Of a stretch of DNA of 64,000 nt, positions 40,431-48,702 are shown in pieces. The translations under genes and the position numbers were made by a program. The DNA lies in contig NZ_JAMJWG010000001.1 in the NCBI RefSeq assembly GCF_024435355.1, positions 806,001 through 870,000 of the forward strand, given 5' to 3'. Numbering within the stretch: the first letter of the stretch is position 1; every line of letters begins with the position of its first letter. The DNA comes from Streptomyces odontomachi (GTDB lineage Bacteria; Actinomycetota; Actinomycetes; Streptomycetales; Streptomycetaceae). The notes beneath the pieces were generated by a model that was not told the origin of the DNA, did no database searches, and worked only from the letters and a program-made list of their open reading frames with translations.

Positions 40431-40767
40431 GATCTGCTACCTCCCACCATCACTGGTTCGGGCTGCGTCACGGGTGCCCCGGTGCCCCCGAGGCCTAACG
40501 ACAGGAACCCGCGCGGGGGAGCCTGGCGTCTGAGCTCCTGGGGCCGGTCGACGTCGCCGGTGCGACGCCGGCCGGGGCACCCACGGACCTGCCGGTTCCG
40601 GGCGTACTCCCGGGCACGGTCTGCGATGCTTCCTGCGGGCCGCGATCCGCGGGCCGCGTGGCGCCGAAGCGCCTGGGCCCGACCGGCCGGTCCGGCGGGC
40701 GCGGCGCACGGCGCCGTCGTGCGAGACGGGTGCTGAGCGCGGTGAGGGAACGACTGGGGGACGGCAA
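40431..40767. other. 337-bp divergent intergenic region
   Basis: It separates the DUF3040 gene (minus) from the lipoprotein-like gene (plus) and must carry both promoters. Long open frames run through it on both strands only because the DNA is extremely GC rich. I see no gene, repeat or operator that I can support. Confidence 0.3.
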
Positions 40768-42177
40768 GTGCGTGTGACGTGGTACGGGCGCTGGCGCAGT
40801 GGTGCGGCAATGGGGTGGCGGCGGCAGCAGATGGTCCGCTCCGCCCTCGTCGGTGGCACGCTGCTGCTGGTCCTGATCGTGATGCTGTCCATGTGCGGAA
40901 CGACCCCGTCCGACAGCACCGGGGCGGACGACCACGGCTCCGGGCCGCGGCCCCGCTTCGCGGTGCCGGCCGGCTACGACACCGCGCACGGCTGGGACGC
41001 CCACCAGGTGTCGGACGCGTTCGCGGTGGCGCCCACCACCGGCAGCATCGCCGCTCTCGAAGGCGCCGGCCGGGACCGCATCAGGCTGCGCGCACTCGAC
41101 GTGACGACCGGCCGGACCCGCTGGACCGGCGAAGCCCGAAAGGCCCCGTCCGACTCCTGGACGCACCCCCGGCTGCTGGAGGTGGCCAAGGGCGGCCGTG
41201 AGTTCTTCGTCGTCTGGAGTTACGGGGACGTCAGCACGTCGGTGCTGGGCGGCGCCGAGAAGGTGGTCGCCCTCGACGTGTACGACGCCGCCTACGGCAC
41301 CCGGCGCCACGTCGAGGTGCCCTGGAACGAGCCGCCCGACGTGGCCGGCGGCGGCCCCGGCATCCTCATCGGGCGGGGCGGTGACCACGCCGCCGTGGTG
41401 GACCCGACCGACGGAGCCGCGACGAAGATCGCGGCGAAGGACCTGAAGTATCCGAAGGGCTGCACCGACTGCCGTCGGAACACCGAGATCCGCGGCCTCA
41501 CCACGCACGGTCTGGTGGTGCGCGGCGCACGGCAGTTCTGGGTGCGCGGCGGCTTCTACGGGCGCCGGGTGGCCCCCAAGGGCACCGATCCCGCCTCCGG
41601 CGTGCCCACCTCCGTGGCCGCCGACCGGGTACTGGTCAAGTGGCGCAAGAAGCACGGCAGCAAGGGCGCCGACGACCTGGAGACCTGGGCCGTGCACGAT
41701 GCGGCCACCGGGAAGGTGCTGGCGTCCGCCGACTGCCACCGGCCGGCGATCGAGCCCGGCAGGCACCCGGAGATGACCTCCTCCTTCTCCGGCCGCTACC
41801 TGGTGGCCGGCTCGCTCGCCTTCGACCTGAAGGAGCACAAGGGGCACTGCTACGACGAGTCGGACCAGCCCGGTCCCGGCGCCCCCGGTGACGCCGCCGC
41901 GGCAGATCCGGACGATCCCGCCGCCGACCACGGCCCCCGGCCGCTGACCCTGACCACCGTCACCGACGACGGCATCGCCTACGGCACCACGGCGGCCCAC
42001 AGCGCGGGCGGCGGCAGACCGCAGGAGGTCACCCTCGCCACGGCCACCGCCGAGGCGCTCACCCCCACCGCCCATCTGCCCGCGGTCGACGTCGGCGGCT
42101 ACGGCATCTTCCCGTACACCGACAGCGCGGACGTCGACCACCTCGTCGGCCACCCGCGGCACAGCCCGGCGGGATGA
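40768..42177 (+). CDS. Membrane-anchored or lipoprotein-like protein with a WD/PQQ-type beta-propeller pattern
   Basis: A 469-residue protein starting at the GTG at 40768 (GGGGGA upstream). The N terminus has a basic stretch and one hydrophobic helix (SALVGGTLLLVLIVMLSMCG) ending in a Cys that may be a lipid site, although the lipobox is weak. The exported part repeats short beta segments such as IRLRALDVTTGRTRWTGEARK and WAVHDAATGKVLASADCHR, the D-TG-W pattern of PQQ-like propeller blades. An acidic, Asp/Ala/Pro-rich linker lies near residue 375. It precedes the STAND/TPR gene by 138 bp. Function unknown. Confidence 0.72.
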   Translation: MRVTWYGRWRSGAAMGWRRQQMVRSALVGGTLLLVLIVMLSMCGTTPSDSTGADDHGSGPRPRFAVPAGYDTAHGWDAHQVSDAFAVAPTTGSIAALEGAGRDRIRLRALDVTTGRTRWTGEARKAPSDSWTHPRLLEVAKGGREFFVVWSYGDVSTSVLGGAEKVVALDVYDAAYGTRRHVEVPWNEPPDVAGGGPGILIGRGGDHAAVVDPTDGAATKIAAKDLKYPKGCTDCRRNTEIRGLTTHGLVVRGARQFWVRGGFYGRRVAPKGTDPASGVPTSVAADRVLVKWRKKHGSKGADDLETWAVHDAATGKVLASADCHRPAIEPGRHPEMTSSFSGRYLVAGSLAFDLKEHKGHCYDESDQPGPGAPGDAAAADPDDPAADHGPRPLTLTTVTDDGIAYGTTAAHSAGGGRPQEVTLATATAEALTPTAHLPAVDVGGYGIFPYTDSADVDHLVGHPRHSPAG

Positions 42178-42315
42178 GCCGCGCCCGTCGAACCGGCCTG
42201 ATCGGACGGGGTGTTCACCGGCACGCACGGCGACGTGTTCGCTACGGTTGATCACGTGCGGAACGGCGCGACGGTGCCGGGTCGCGCCGGATGTGCGGAC
42301 AGGGGGAGTTGCGGG

Positions 42316-44631
42316 ATGGTCGAACCGATAGCGATGGCGGCGCTCACCTGGATGCTCAACTCGGTGGGCCAGGGCATGGCGGGCGAGGTGGGCCGGCGCG
42401 GCGCGGAACAACTGGGCGCCGTGGTCGCCCGGATCACCGGACGCCACGTGCCCGCACCGACCACGAACGCGGAGCGGGACGCCCTGGCGCGGGTCCTGCA
42501 CGAGGCCGCCCGACGCGACCCGGCCCACGCCCGTAGCCTGGCGGCCGTTCTCGACCTGCTCGGCACCGCCCTGCCCGGACCGCGAACCGGGCACCACCCG
42601 CCCCCGCTGCCGCCGGGCGTACGGTCCTTCACCGACCGCAAGGAAGCGCTGCGTCTGCTGACCCGCGAGGCGACCCGGGCCGCCCACGGCCGGCCCCGCC
42701 AGGTGCTGGTGTACGGCCCGGAGGGCATCGGCACCAGCGCGTTGGCCGTGCAGTGGGCACGGGAGCACAAAGCGGACTTCCCCGACGGCGCCCTCCTCGC
42801 CGATCTGCGGGGCGAGGCGCCGGGCCACGGCTGCGACCCGCGCGTGGCCCTGCGTATCCTGCTGTGCCGCCTGGGCCTGACCGAGGAGGAACTGCCGGGG
42901 TCCACCGAGGCACGGTCGGAGACCTACCGGCGGCTGACCGAGGACCTCCGCATGGTCGTGATCCTGGACCACGCCCAAGGGCACGCCCAGGTACGACCGT
43001 TGCTCACCGGCGCGCCCGGCGTCTTCACCATCATCTGTGCGCGCCATCCACTGCCGGGCCTCGACGCCGTCCCGGTACCGGTGGGACCGCTGCCCGACCG
43101 GGACGCGATGCGGCTGCTCAAGGCGCTGGCCGGCAAGGCGGCGGTGGCCGGCGCGCGGGAGAGGCTGCCCGCCCTGCTCAGCCGCTGCGCGGGTTCTCCC
43201 TACGCCCTCCAGGCCGCCGCCCACGACCTGTGCGCCCGCGCCCACGCCTCGCTCACCGGCTGGGAGACGGCCGGCCCCGCACCGGACCCCCAGGGCCCCG
43301 CACGCACCGTCGAGGACCCCGCACCTGCCGTCGAGCACCGCCCCGTCGGGCTACGCCCCGATGCCGCGACCGGCGTGCCGCAACCGCCTGACGGTCCGTC
43401 CGCACACGGTTCGGGGCCGGCTTCCCAGGGAGAGACCATGCCGCAGGACCCGGTACACGGCCTCGCCGAGGACGCCTACGCCCGGCTCCCGGAGGACGCG
43501 GCCCGCTGCTACCGGCTGTGGGCGCTGCGCCCTTGGGACCCGCTGCTGCCGCCGGCCGCCGCGGTCATCGCCGGCATCCCCGAGGAGCAGGCCGCCACGC
43601 TGCTCGCCGACCTGGCGCAGCGTTCGCTGCTGGAGCCCGTGGCGGGCGGCGGACACCGCTACCGGGAGGGCGTGCGCCGGCACGCCGAGGCGGCGGCCGT
43701 TCGTGAGGACGGCCTGGCCGCCTGCGCCCGCGCCGTCCAGCGCGGCGTGGCGCACCACGTCGACGTCGCCGTGCACGCGGCACGTGCCGCGTTGCCCAAG
43801 CGCTGGCCGCTCGGCGCGCGGTACGCCGCGGCAGATCCCGACCGCCACCCGAGCACCGCGGCGGCCCTCACCGTGCTCGTCGCCGCGCTCGGCAACCTGA
43901 CCGAGGCGGCCCGCGCCGCCGAGGAGTTCGAGGACTGGGACACGGTGTTGGAGCTCGCCGAGGCGTCCTGGCCGGCGCAGTTGAAGGCGGGCCGCGAGGA
44001 CCAGGTGCTGCCCCTGCTGCGCATCGCGGCACGGGTCGCCGGCGTGCACCGGCCGGAGACCCGGATGGCCGGACGCATCCACGCACAACTCGGCCTCGCC
44101 CTGCTGGAGCTGAGCGAGCACGCCGCGGCCGAGGACGCCCTGCGCGCCGCTGCCGAGGCCGACCGGGACGCGGACCACCTGCGCGGGCAGGCCACCGCAG
44201 TCGAGTCGTTGGGACTGCTGAGGCTGCGGCAGTGGCGCTGGCAGGAGGCGTACGACTGCTTCGCCGAGGCGGGCGCCCTGTGGGACCGGGTGGGGCCGGG
44301 GGACGAGGGCTTCGACGATCTGACCCGCGCGCGTGCACTGCTGCACCGGCACAGCGGTCGGGCCCTACGCGGCCTGGGCGACCTCACCGCGGCACTCGCC
44401 CAGTCCCATACGGCGCTGGCCACCTTCCGCGCCATCGACGACGTGTACAACGCGGCGCGTACCCTGACGGACATCGCCGAGACCCAGCTGAAGGCCGGCG
44501 CGCCCGAGGCGGCGTTGCCGCTCATCGACGAGGCGTTGCCGCTGCTGGCGGCGGAGGGTGCCGTCCCGCACGTCCGCTATCTGCGGACGCTGCGTGACCA
44601 GTGCACCGGCGACCTCACTCCGGAGGACTGA
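42316..44631 (+). CDS. STAND-type NTPase-like protein with TPR repeats and degenerate Walker A
   Basis: A 771-residue protein starting at the ATG at 42316 (AGGGGGAG upstream). After a helical N-terminal domain (about 1-95) comes an NB-ARC-like region: the P-loop reads VYGPEGIGTSALAVQW (about 132-147), where the invariant Lys is Thr140, and Walker B is MVVILDHAQG. A Pro-rich linker (about 325-375) leads to a winged-helix segment and a C-terminal TPR array (from about 540: HAQLGLALLELSEHAAAEDALRAAA and similar). Such proteins act as signalling switches or regulators. Loss of the Lys suggests weak or no ATP hydrolysis. It overlaps the convergent gene by 17 bp. Confidence 0.8.
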   Translation: MVEPIAMAALTWMLNSVGQGMAGEVGRRGAEQLGAVVARITGRHVPAPTTNAERDALARVLHEAARRDPAHARSLAAVLDLLGTALPGPRTGHHPPPLPPGVRSFTDRKEALRLLTREATRAAHGRPRQVLVYGPEGIGTSALAVQWAREHKADFPDGALLADLRGEAPGHGCDPRVALRILLCRLGLTEEELPGSTEARSETYRRLTEDLRMVVILDHAQGHAQVRPLLTGAPGVFTIICARHPLPGLDAVPVPVGPLPDRDAMRLLKALAGKAAVAGARERLPALLSRCAGSPYALQAAAHDLCARAHASLTGWETAGPAPDPQGPARTVEDPAPAVEHRPVGLRPDAATGVPQPPDGPSAHGSGPASQGETMPQDPVHGLAEDAYARLPEDAARCYRLWALRPWDPLLPPAAAVIAGIPEEQAATLLADLAQRSLLEPVAGGGHRYREGVRRHAEAAAVREDGLAACARAVQRGVAHHVDVAVHAARAALPKRWPLGARYAAADPDRHPSTAAALTVLVAALGNLTEAARAAEEFEDWDTVLELAEASWPAQLKAGREDQVLPLLRIAARVAGVHRPETRMAGRIHAQLGLALLELSEHAAAEDALRAAAEADRDADHLRGQATAVESLGLLRLRQWRWQEAYDCFAEAGALWDRVGPGDEGFDDLTRARALLHRHSGRALRGLGDLTAALAQSHTALATFRAIDDVYNAARTLTDIAETQLKAGAPEAALPLIDEALPLLAAEGAVPHVRYLRTLRDQCTGDLTPED

Positions 44632-46396
44632 CCGTCACCCGGTGCGCGACCTGTCCGGTGCGCACCGTGAGACCGCTCGCACACAGCTCGTCCAGCGACT
44701 TCCCGCCCGCGAGCCAGGCGTGCAGCGCGGCGGCGTACGCGGCCGGATCGGCGCCCCGTGCGCTGCCGGTGAGGCGAACCGTCCGGCCGTCGCGCAGGGC
44801 GGCCGTGCAGGTGGCGGGGGAGGTGACGTATGCGGCGAGGGCGCAGTGGGGCCAGCGCTGGAGCGTCCGGGCGGCCCACTCCTCGGGCGGGCCGAGCCTG
44901 GGGTCGTCGGCGGCCGCGTACTGGAGGATCACATCGGCCTGCGCGAGCCTGCCGGGATCGAGGGTGTCCTCGTGTACGGCGGTGTGCACGGCGCCCTCGC
45001 CGGGCGGCTCGTAGCGGGGGTCGGCGTGGCGGGTCACGGCGATGTCGCCGGCAGCCAGCAGCCGGGTGAGGACCCGCAGCGGGGCGGTGCGCCGAGGGGG
45101 CCGGTACGGCGGCAGCGGCAGCGGGTCGAGCAGGGCCGGCTCGTCCGGCTCGGCGATCCCGACGAGCCGGTAGCAGGCGCGCCGCAGCAGGGCGGCGGAT
45201 CTGCCGGGGACGGAGCTGGTCAACCGCGCGGGTCCGGGCAGCGGCCGGTGCTGCTCGACCAGCGCGTCGAGCTGCGGCGGCAGCGGTGCACACGGGTCCA
45301 GGCGGGGTGCCTGGCGTATGAAGTCGGCCACCGGGGAGTCGGTGCCCAGGACCGTGAGGGGCGCGGCGCCGAGCAGGACGGGGGTGCCGAGGGCGGCGGC
45401 GTAGTAGCTGACCGAACCGAAGTCGCCGATGACGGCGTCGGCGGCGATCAGCGCCTGGCACCACTCGGTGAGCGGGTCGACCAGGGTGAGCCCGGCACGC
45501 CGGGACCGATCGAGCCAGGTGCGGACCTGACCGGGGCCGTGGCCGTGCCAGATGTTGGGGTGGAGCACCGCGGCGAGGCGGTGGGTGTCGACGGGGAGTT
45601 CCGCGGTCAGCCGCGGCAGCAGGTGGGGGAGTACGTCGTCGGGCGCGTCGGTGCCCTCGGGGGTGTTGTCGCGGCCGCCGTCGCCGAAGAGGGATTCCGG
45701 GTTCCAGGTGGAGTTGAGCAGTACCAGCCGCTGCCCTTCGGTGACGCCGAGGGCGCGGCGGAACCGCTCACGGTGCGGCAGGGCGGCCAGGATCCGGTCG
45801 TAGCAGGGGTCTCCGGCGAGGACGGCGGTGTGTGCCGCTTCCGGGCAGGCGGCACGGAGCCGGTCGAGCTGCTCGTCGTGCGACAGCACCATCGCGTCGG
45901 CGATGGGCGCTCCGTCGGCCAGCAACCACTCGCGCGACAGCCCGAACACCGGCGCCGGTACAGCCGTGTCCCCCTGTGTCCCCCTGTGTCCCCCTGTGTC
46001 CCCCTGTGTCCCCCTGTGGCTGAGTCTTTTATTGTAGCCCGCGCCATGCGAGAGGACGATCAATTTGCCTGGTAGTGCGTTGAGTTGGCCGCCGAAGCTC
46101 GCGGAGATCGCCAGGTTCACGGGTGTGCGAAGGGCCTGCTCCCAGGGGAGTACGGGTACGCCCACCCGGGTCAGCAGTTCCGGTACGCCGTGCTGGAACG
46201 GGGAGGAGCCCGTGCTGGTGGCCAGCAACTGAACCCGCAGGTCGTCGCGGAACAGCGGCAGCACGTCGAGGAGCCTGGTCGCCGAGGTGACGTTGTGCAC
46301 GACGAGCAGGACCGTACGGCAGCGGCTTCGAGTGGACCATCGGGCCGCATCCGCGCCCACCGGCACCCGTATCCACTCGGCTTCCGTATCGGTCAC
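44615..46396 (-). CDS. CDP-glycerol glycerophosphotransferase-like protein, reading through a 10-bp repeat array
   Basis: A 593-residue cytosolic protein starting at the GTG at 46396 (AGGGGGA upstream). The middle part resembles the nucleotide-binding half of GT-B/CDP-glycerol transferases: LAVVLHPN-type strand (here LAAVLHPNIWHGHGP), then ADAVIGDFGSVSYYAAALGTPVLL with the DxGS motif. Streptomyces homologues are often labelled as translation factor-like, but no GTPase motif is present. Residues about 127-143 (RGTQGDTGGHRGTQGDT) come from five copies of a 10-bp repeat. Any change in copy number other than by three would shift the frame. The last domain (from about 440) is of unknown type. Confidence 0.7.
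   Translation of the reverse strand: MTDTEAEWIRVPVGADAARWSTRSRCRTVLLVVHNVTSATRLLDVLPLFRDDLRVQLLATSTGSSPFQHGVPELLTRVGVPVLPWEQALRTPVNLAISASFGGQLNALPGKLIVLSHGAGYNKRLSHRGTQGDTGGHRGTQGDTAVPAPVFGLSREWLLADGAPIADAMVLSHDEQLDRLRAACPEAAHTAVLAGDPCYDRILAALPHRERFRRALGVTEGQRLVLLNSTWNPESLFGDGGRDNTPEGTDAPDDVLPHLLPRLTAELPVDTHRLAAVLHPNIWHGHGPGQVRTWLDRSRRAGLTLVDPLTEWCQALIAADAVIGDFGSVSYYAAALGTPVLLGAAPLTVLGTDSPVADFIRQAPRLDPCAPLPPQLDALVEQHRPLPGPARLTSSVPGRSAALLRRACYRLVGIAEPDEPALLDPLPLPPYRPPRRTAPLRVLTRLLAAGDIAVTRHADPRYEPPGEGAVHTAVHEDTLDPGRLAQADVILQYAAADDPRLGPPEEWAARTLQRWPHCALAAYVTSPATCTAALRDGRTVRLTGSARGADPAAYAAALHAWLAGGKSLDELCASGLTVRTGQVAHRVTVSPPE
45966..46015 (-). repeat. Five exact copies of a 10-bp tandem repeat inside a coding region
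   Basis: GTGTCCCCCT is repeated five times without error (45966-46015). On the coding strand the unit reads AGGGGGACAC, the same ten bases found at the ribosome-binding site of this gene just upstream of its start codon at 46396. Ten is not a multiple of three, so slippage would alter the frame. Confidence 0.95.
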
Positions 46397-46469
46397 CGCC
46401 GTGTCCCCCTGGTCGCTCGCCCGACTTGCGCGGATCAGGCAACGATAACCAAGGACGGCGGACGGTGGA

Positions 46470-46625
46470 TCAGGCGCGGGAGGCCACCATGGCCAGCGTG
46501 ATCAGGCCGAGTACGACCCAGCCGAACCAGAGCCATCCGTTGCTTCCCATGGCCGCGGTGTAGGCGGTCACCAGGACCAGACCTGCGACCGTGACGACCC
46601 CCATCGTCTTCGTGGAACCGGGCAT
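46470..46625 (-). CDS. Small two-helix membrane protein (51 residues)
   Basis: The ATG at 46625 lies behind a strong AGGAGGAGG. The protein is MPGSTKTMGVVTVAGLVLVT followed by a short Gly-Ser-Asn-Gly turn and a second helix (WLWFGWVVLGLITLAMVA). Both segments are long enough to cross the membrane. No family name is recalled with certainty. It is upstream of, and in the same direction as, the CDP-glycerol-transferase-like gene, 73 bp away. Confidence 0.7.
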   Translation of the reverse strand: MPGSTKTMGVVTVAGLVLVTAYTAAMGSNGWLWFGWVVLGLITLAMVASRA

Positions 46626-46949
46626 CGCGAACCTCCTCCTGCGGCCGGGCGCAGCGCGGTCCGGACCGCGGTCCCATGTGTGCGACCTCATCCATCATCC
46701 CTCGCGCGGCACTCCGACGACCAGGGCATTGCCGGCCAGGGGCGCTCCGGGGTCTGGAGCGCCCTGCGGGTGTGGTGTCGGTGCGACCGACTACGGCGCC
46801 GTCTGGTCGTCGCCGACCAGGAGGGGGTGTTTCGGTCGTGTCCGGATCGTCGGTGGGTGGTGGGTTGCTCGCGCAGTTCCCCGCGCCCCTTCAGGGGCGC
46901 CGTGGTCGCCCTGCGACGCCACCAGAGCAGGGGTGACGGTGGCCTGATG
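46626..46949. terminator. 324-bp gap with a terminator hairpin of a common Streptomyces type
   Basis: GCGCCCC (46883-46889), TTCA, GGGGCGC (46894-46900) form a short perfect hairpin within GCGCAGTTCCCCGCGCCCCT, a sequence I know as a frequent intergenic element in Streptomyces. It would end the minus-strand MFS gene that stops at 46950. The rest holds the promoter of the small membrane protein and no gene. Confidence 0.55.
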
Positions 46950-48263
46950 TCAGTCGGTGGAGGTGTCGCCGGAAGGGGTCGGCGTGGTGGCCGGTGTGCT
47001 GCGGTGCCGTCGGACGAGGACGGACAGCACTGCCAGGCACAGTACGGCGACGGCGTAGGCGAAGTACTGCACGGCGGCGGCGAGCCCTGCTGCGGTGGCG
47101 AGGAAGCCGACGCCGATGACGGGCAGGCCGACGCCGACGTAGATGATCACGTAGAAGCTGGAGATCACGTCGGCCCGGCGTTCGGCGGGGGCTGCCTGGT
47201 TGACCGCGGTGAGGCCGCCGAGGAACGCCAGGCCCTGCCCGATGCCCGCGATCACGGTTGCGGCGAGCAGCAGGGTCGGCGACGACAGCCCGCCGGCGAG
47301 CGCGAGCAACGCCAGTCCGGCGGCCAGCAGCGGGAGGCCGACGAGCTCCAGGGTCCGGGCCGACCTGCCGTAACCGGTGAGTTGGGCGAGTGCGGAGCAG
47401 AGCAGCATCAGTGCCACGGCCGCACCACCCAGAAGCAGGTTCGTGCTGCCCGACAGCGTGGTGACGTAGGTGGGGATGAGGGTGAGGAACAGTCCGGTCA
47501 CGGCGAACGCGAGGAGGCTGGCCGTCCCGCTGGTGGCGAAGACCGTCCGCATGCCGCGGGGGATCTCGGGGCGGCGGGGGTGCCACCGGGCCGTCGGGCG
47601 CGTCCTGGCCGGCAGCGCCATGATGGCTGCCGCCGCGGGGAGCAACAACGCGATCTCGATCGCGAAGGGCAGGACGTGCGGTGCAGGGGCGTACTGCGCG
47701 AGCAGGCCGGCCAGTACGGGTCCGAGTCCCAGGCCGCCGACGGAGGCCACCGTGGACACCAGCGCCGCCTTGCCGCGGTTGCCGGACGGTTCGAGCTCCG
47801 TCAGCGCGGCGGTGAGCGGACCGGAGGCCGCCCCGAGTGCGAGCCCTTGCAGGATGCGCGCGGCGAACAGCCAGCCCGTGCTGTCGGCGAGGGCGAAGAC
47901 CAGCGATCCCAGGGCGGCCACGGTCAGCGCCGGCAGCAGCACCCTGCGGTGGCCGACGGCGTCCGAGAGCGGGCCGGCCAGCAGCAGGGAGGGGATCAGC
48001 ACGGCCACGTATGCGGCGAAGATCAGCGTGACGACCAGGGGCGAGAACCCGAAGCGGGCCGCATAGCCCCGGTAGAGCGGTGTCGGCAGATTCGTGCCGG
48101 TCAGCAGGATCAGCAGCGCGTAGGCCGTGCCCCAGAACCGCAAACGCGCTGCTCGCGCGGGCCGTCTCCCCGGGTTCGCCTTGGGTGGGCGGTGGCGTTG
48201 GGGCGGGTGCGTGCGGTGGGGTGGCTGGCTGCTGGGTGCGGTGATGGGGCGGTCGAGCGACAT
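46950..48263 (-). CDS. MFS transporter under ArsR-type control
   Basis: A 437-residue major facilitator with 12 predicted helices. A polar, Pro/Arg-rich leader of about 40 residues precedes helix 1 (FWGTAYALLILLTGTNLPTPLYRGYA). The loop 2-3 motif is GPLSDAVGHRRVLLPAL. The sequence is of the drug/metabolite efflux type. It is divergent from an ArsR-family gene across 86 bp that contain two identical palindromes, so it is very probably repressed by that regulator and induced by its ligand. Confidence 0.88.
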   Translation of the reverse strand: MSLDRPITAPSSQPPHRTHPPQRHRPPKANPGRRPARAARLRFWGTAYALLILLTGTNLPTPLYRGYAARFGFSPLVVTLIFAAYVAVLIPSLLLAGPLSDAVGHRRVLLPALTVAALGSLVFALADSTGWLFAARILQGLALGAASGPLTAALTELEPSGNRGKAALVSTVASVGGLGLGPVLAGLLAQYAPAPHVLPFAIEIALLLPAAAAIMALPARTRPTARWHPRRPEIPRGMRTVFATSGTASLLAFAVTGLFLTLIPTYVTTLSGSTNLLLGGAAVALMLLCSALAQLTGYGRSARTLELVGLPLLAAGLALLALAGGLSSPTLLLAATVIAGIGQGLAFLGGLTAVNQAAPAERRADVISSFYVIIYVGVGLPVIGVGFLATAAGLAAAVQYFAYAVAVLCLAVLSVLVRRHRSTPATTPTPSGDTSTD

Positions 48264-48283
48264 GCGTTCCCTCCCAGAGCATC

Positions 48284-48330
48284 ATGTTCGGATTCGTCGA
48301 ACATAGCAGATGTTCGGGATTGCCGAACAT
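48284..48330. promoter_or_regulatory. Twin ArsR-type operators between MFS and regulator genes
   Basis: ATGTTCG, 7 bases, CGAACAT occurs twice with identical arms (48284-48304 and 48310-48330), centres 26 bp apart. The second copy reaches into the -35 region of a likely ArsR promoter (TATGCT at 48338-48343, ending 6 bases before the ATG), and the first lies just before the MFS start. Confidence 0.85.
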
Positions 48331-48349
48331 GTTTGGGTATGCTGGGGGC

Positions 48350-48694
48350 ATGGCCAGCCGCACCGCGACCGAACTCGTCCACCCCGACCGCGACCACCTG
48401 CGGTTCACCACCGTGCTGGCCGCCCTCAGCGACCCGGTCCGGCTGGCCATCGTCGCCCGCCTCGCCGACGTCGAACCGGATGGCGAGCTGGCGTGCGCGA
48501 CGTTCGCGCTGCCGGTCAGCAAGTCCACGCAGAGCGGCCACTTCAAGGTCCTGCGGGAAGCCGGCGTGATCCGCCAACGCGACGAGGGGACCCGCCGGTT
48601 GAACCGACTACGCAGGGACGACCTCGACGCCCTGTTTCCTGGTCTGCTCGATCTCGCCATCCCGCAGGGGCGTGAGGCGATCGCCGGCTGGTGA
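48350..48694 (+). CDS. ArsR-family winged-helix repressor
   Basis: A 114-residue regulator beginning MASRTATELVHPDRDHLRF. The winged helix is in ALSDPVRLAIVARLAD (helix 1-2), SKSTQSGHFKVLREAGVI (recognition helix, residues about 64-81) and RQRDEGTRRLNRLRRDDLDALF (wing). Metal-binding ELCVC motifs are absent, so it probably senses an organic ligand or redox state rather than a metal. A TATGCT -10 box just ahead of the ATG suggests a leaderless or very short leader transcript. Upstream in-frame codons lie within the operators and are unlikely to be coding. Confidence 0.88.
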   Translation: MASRTATELVHPDRDHLRFTTVLAALSDPVRLAIVARLADVEPDGELACATFALPVSKSTQSGHFKVLREAGVIRQRDEGTRRLNRLRRDDLDALFPGLLDLAIPQGREAIAGW

Positions 48695-48702
48695 CGGAAG
48701 GG

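Noticed and set aside
40495..43338. A 947-codon open frame on the minus strand
   Set aside because: It runs opposite to the lipoprotein-like and STAND genes, has no domain motifs and is made of Gly/Arg/His-rich text typical of the antisense frame of GC-rich genes.
45966..46015. CRISPR-like array
   Set aside because: Units are 10 bp, contiguous and without spacers; no cas genes. It is a simple tandem repeat within a gene.
46680..48569. A 629-codon plus-strand frame and a 589-codon minus-strand frame over the MFS gene
   Set aside because: Both are shadows of the MFS transporter, whose helices and start are clear.
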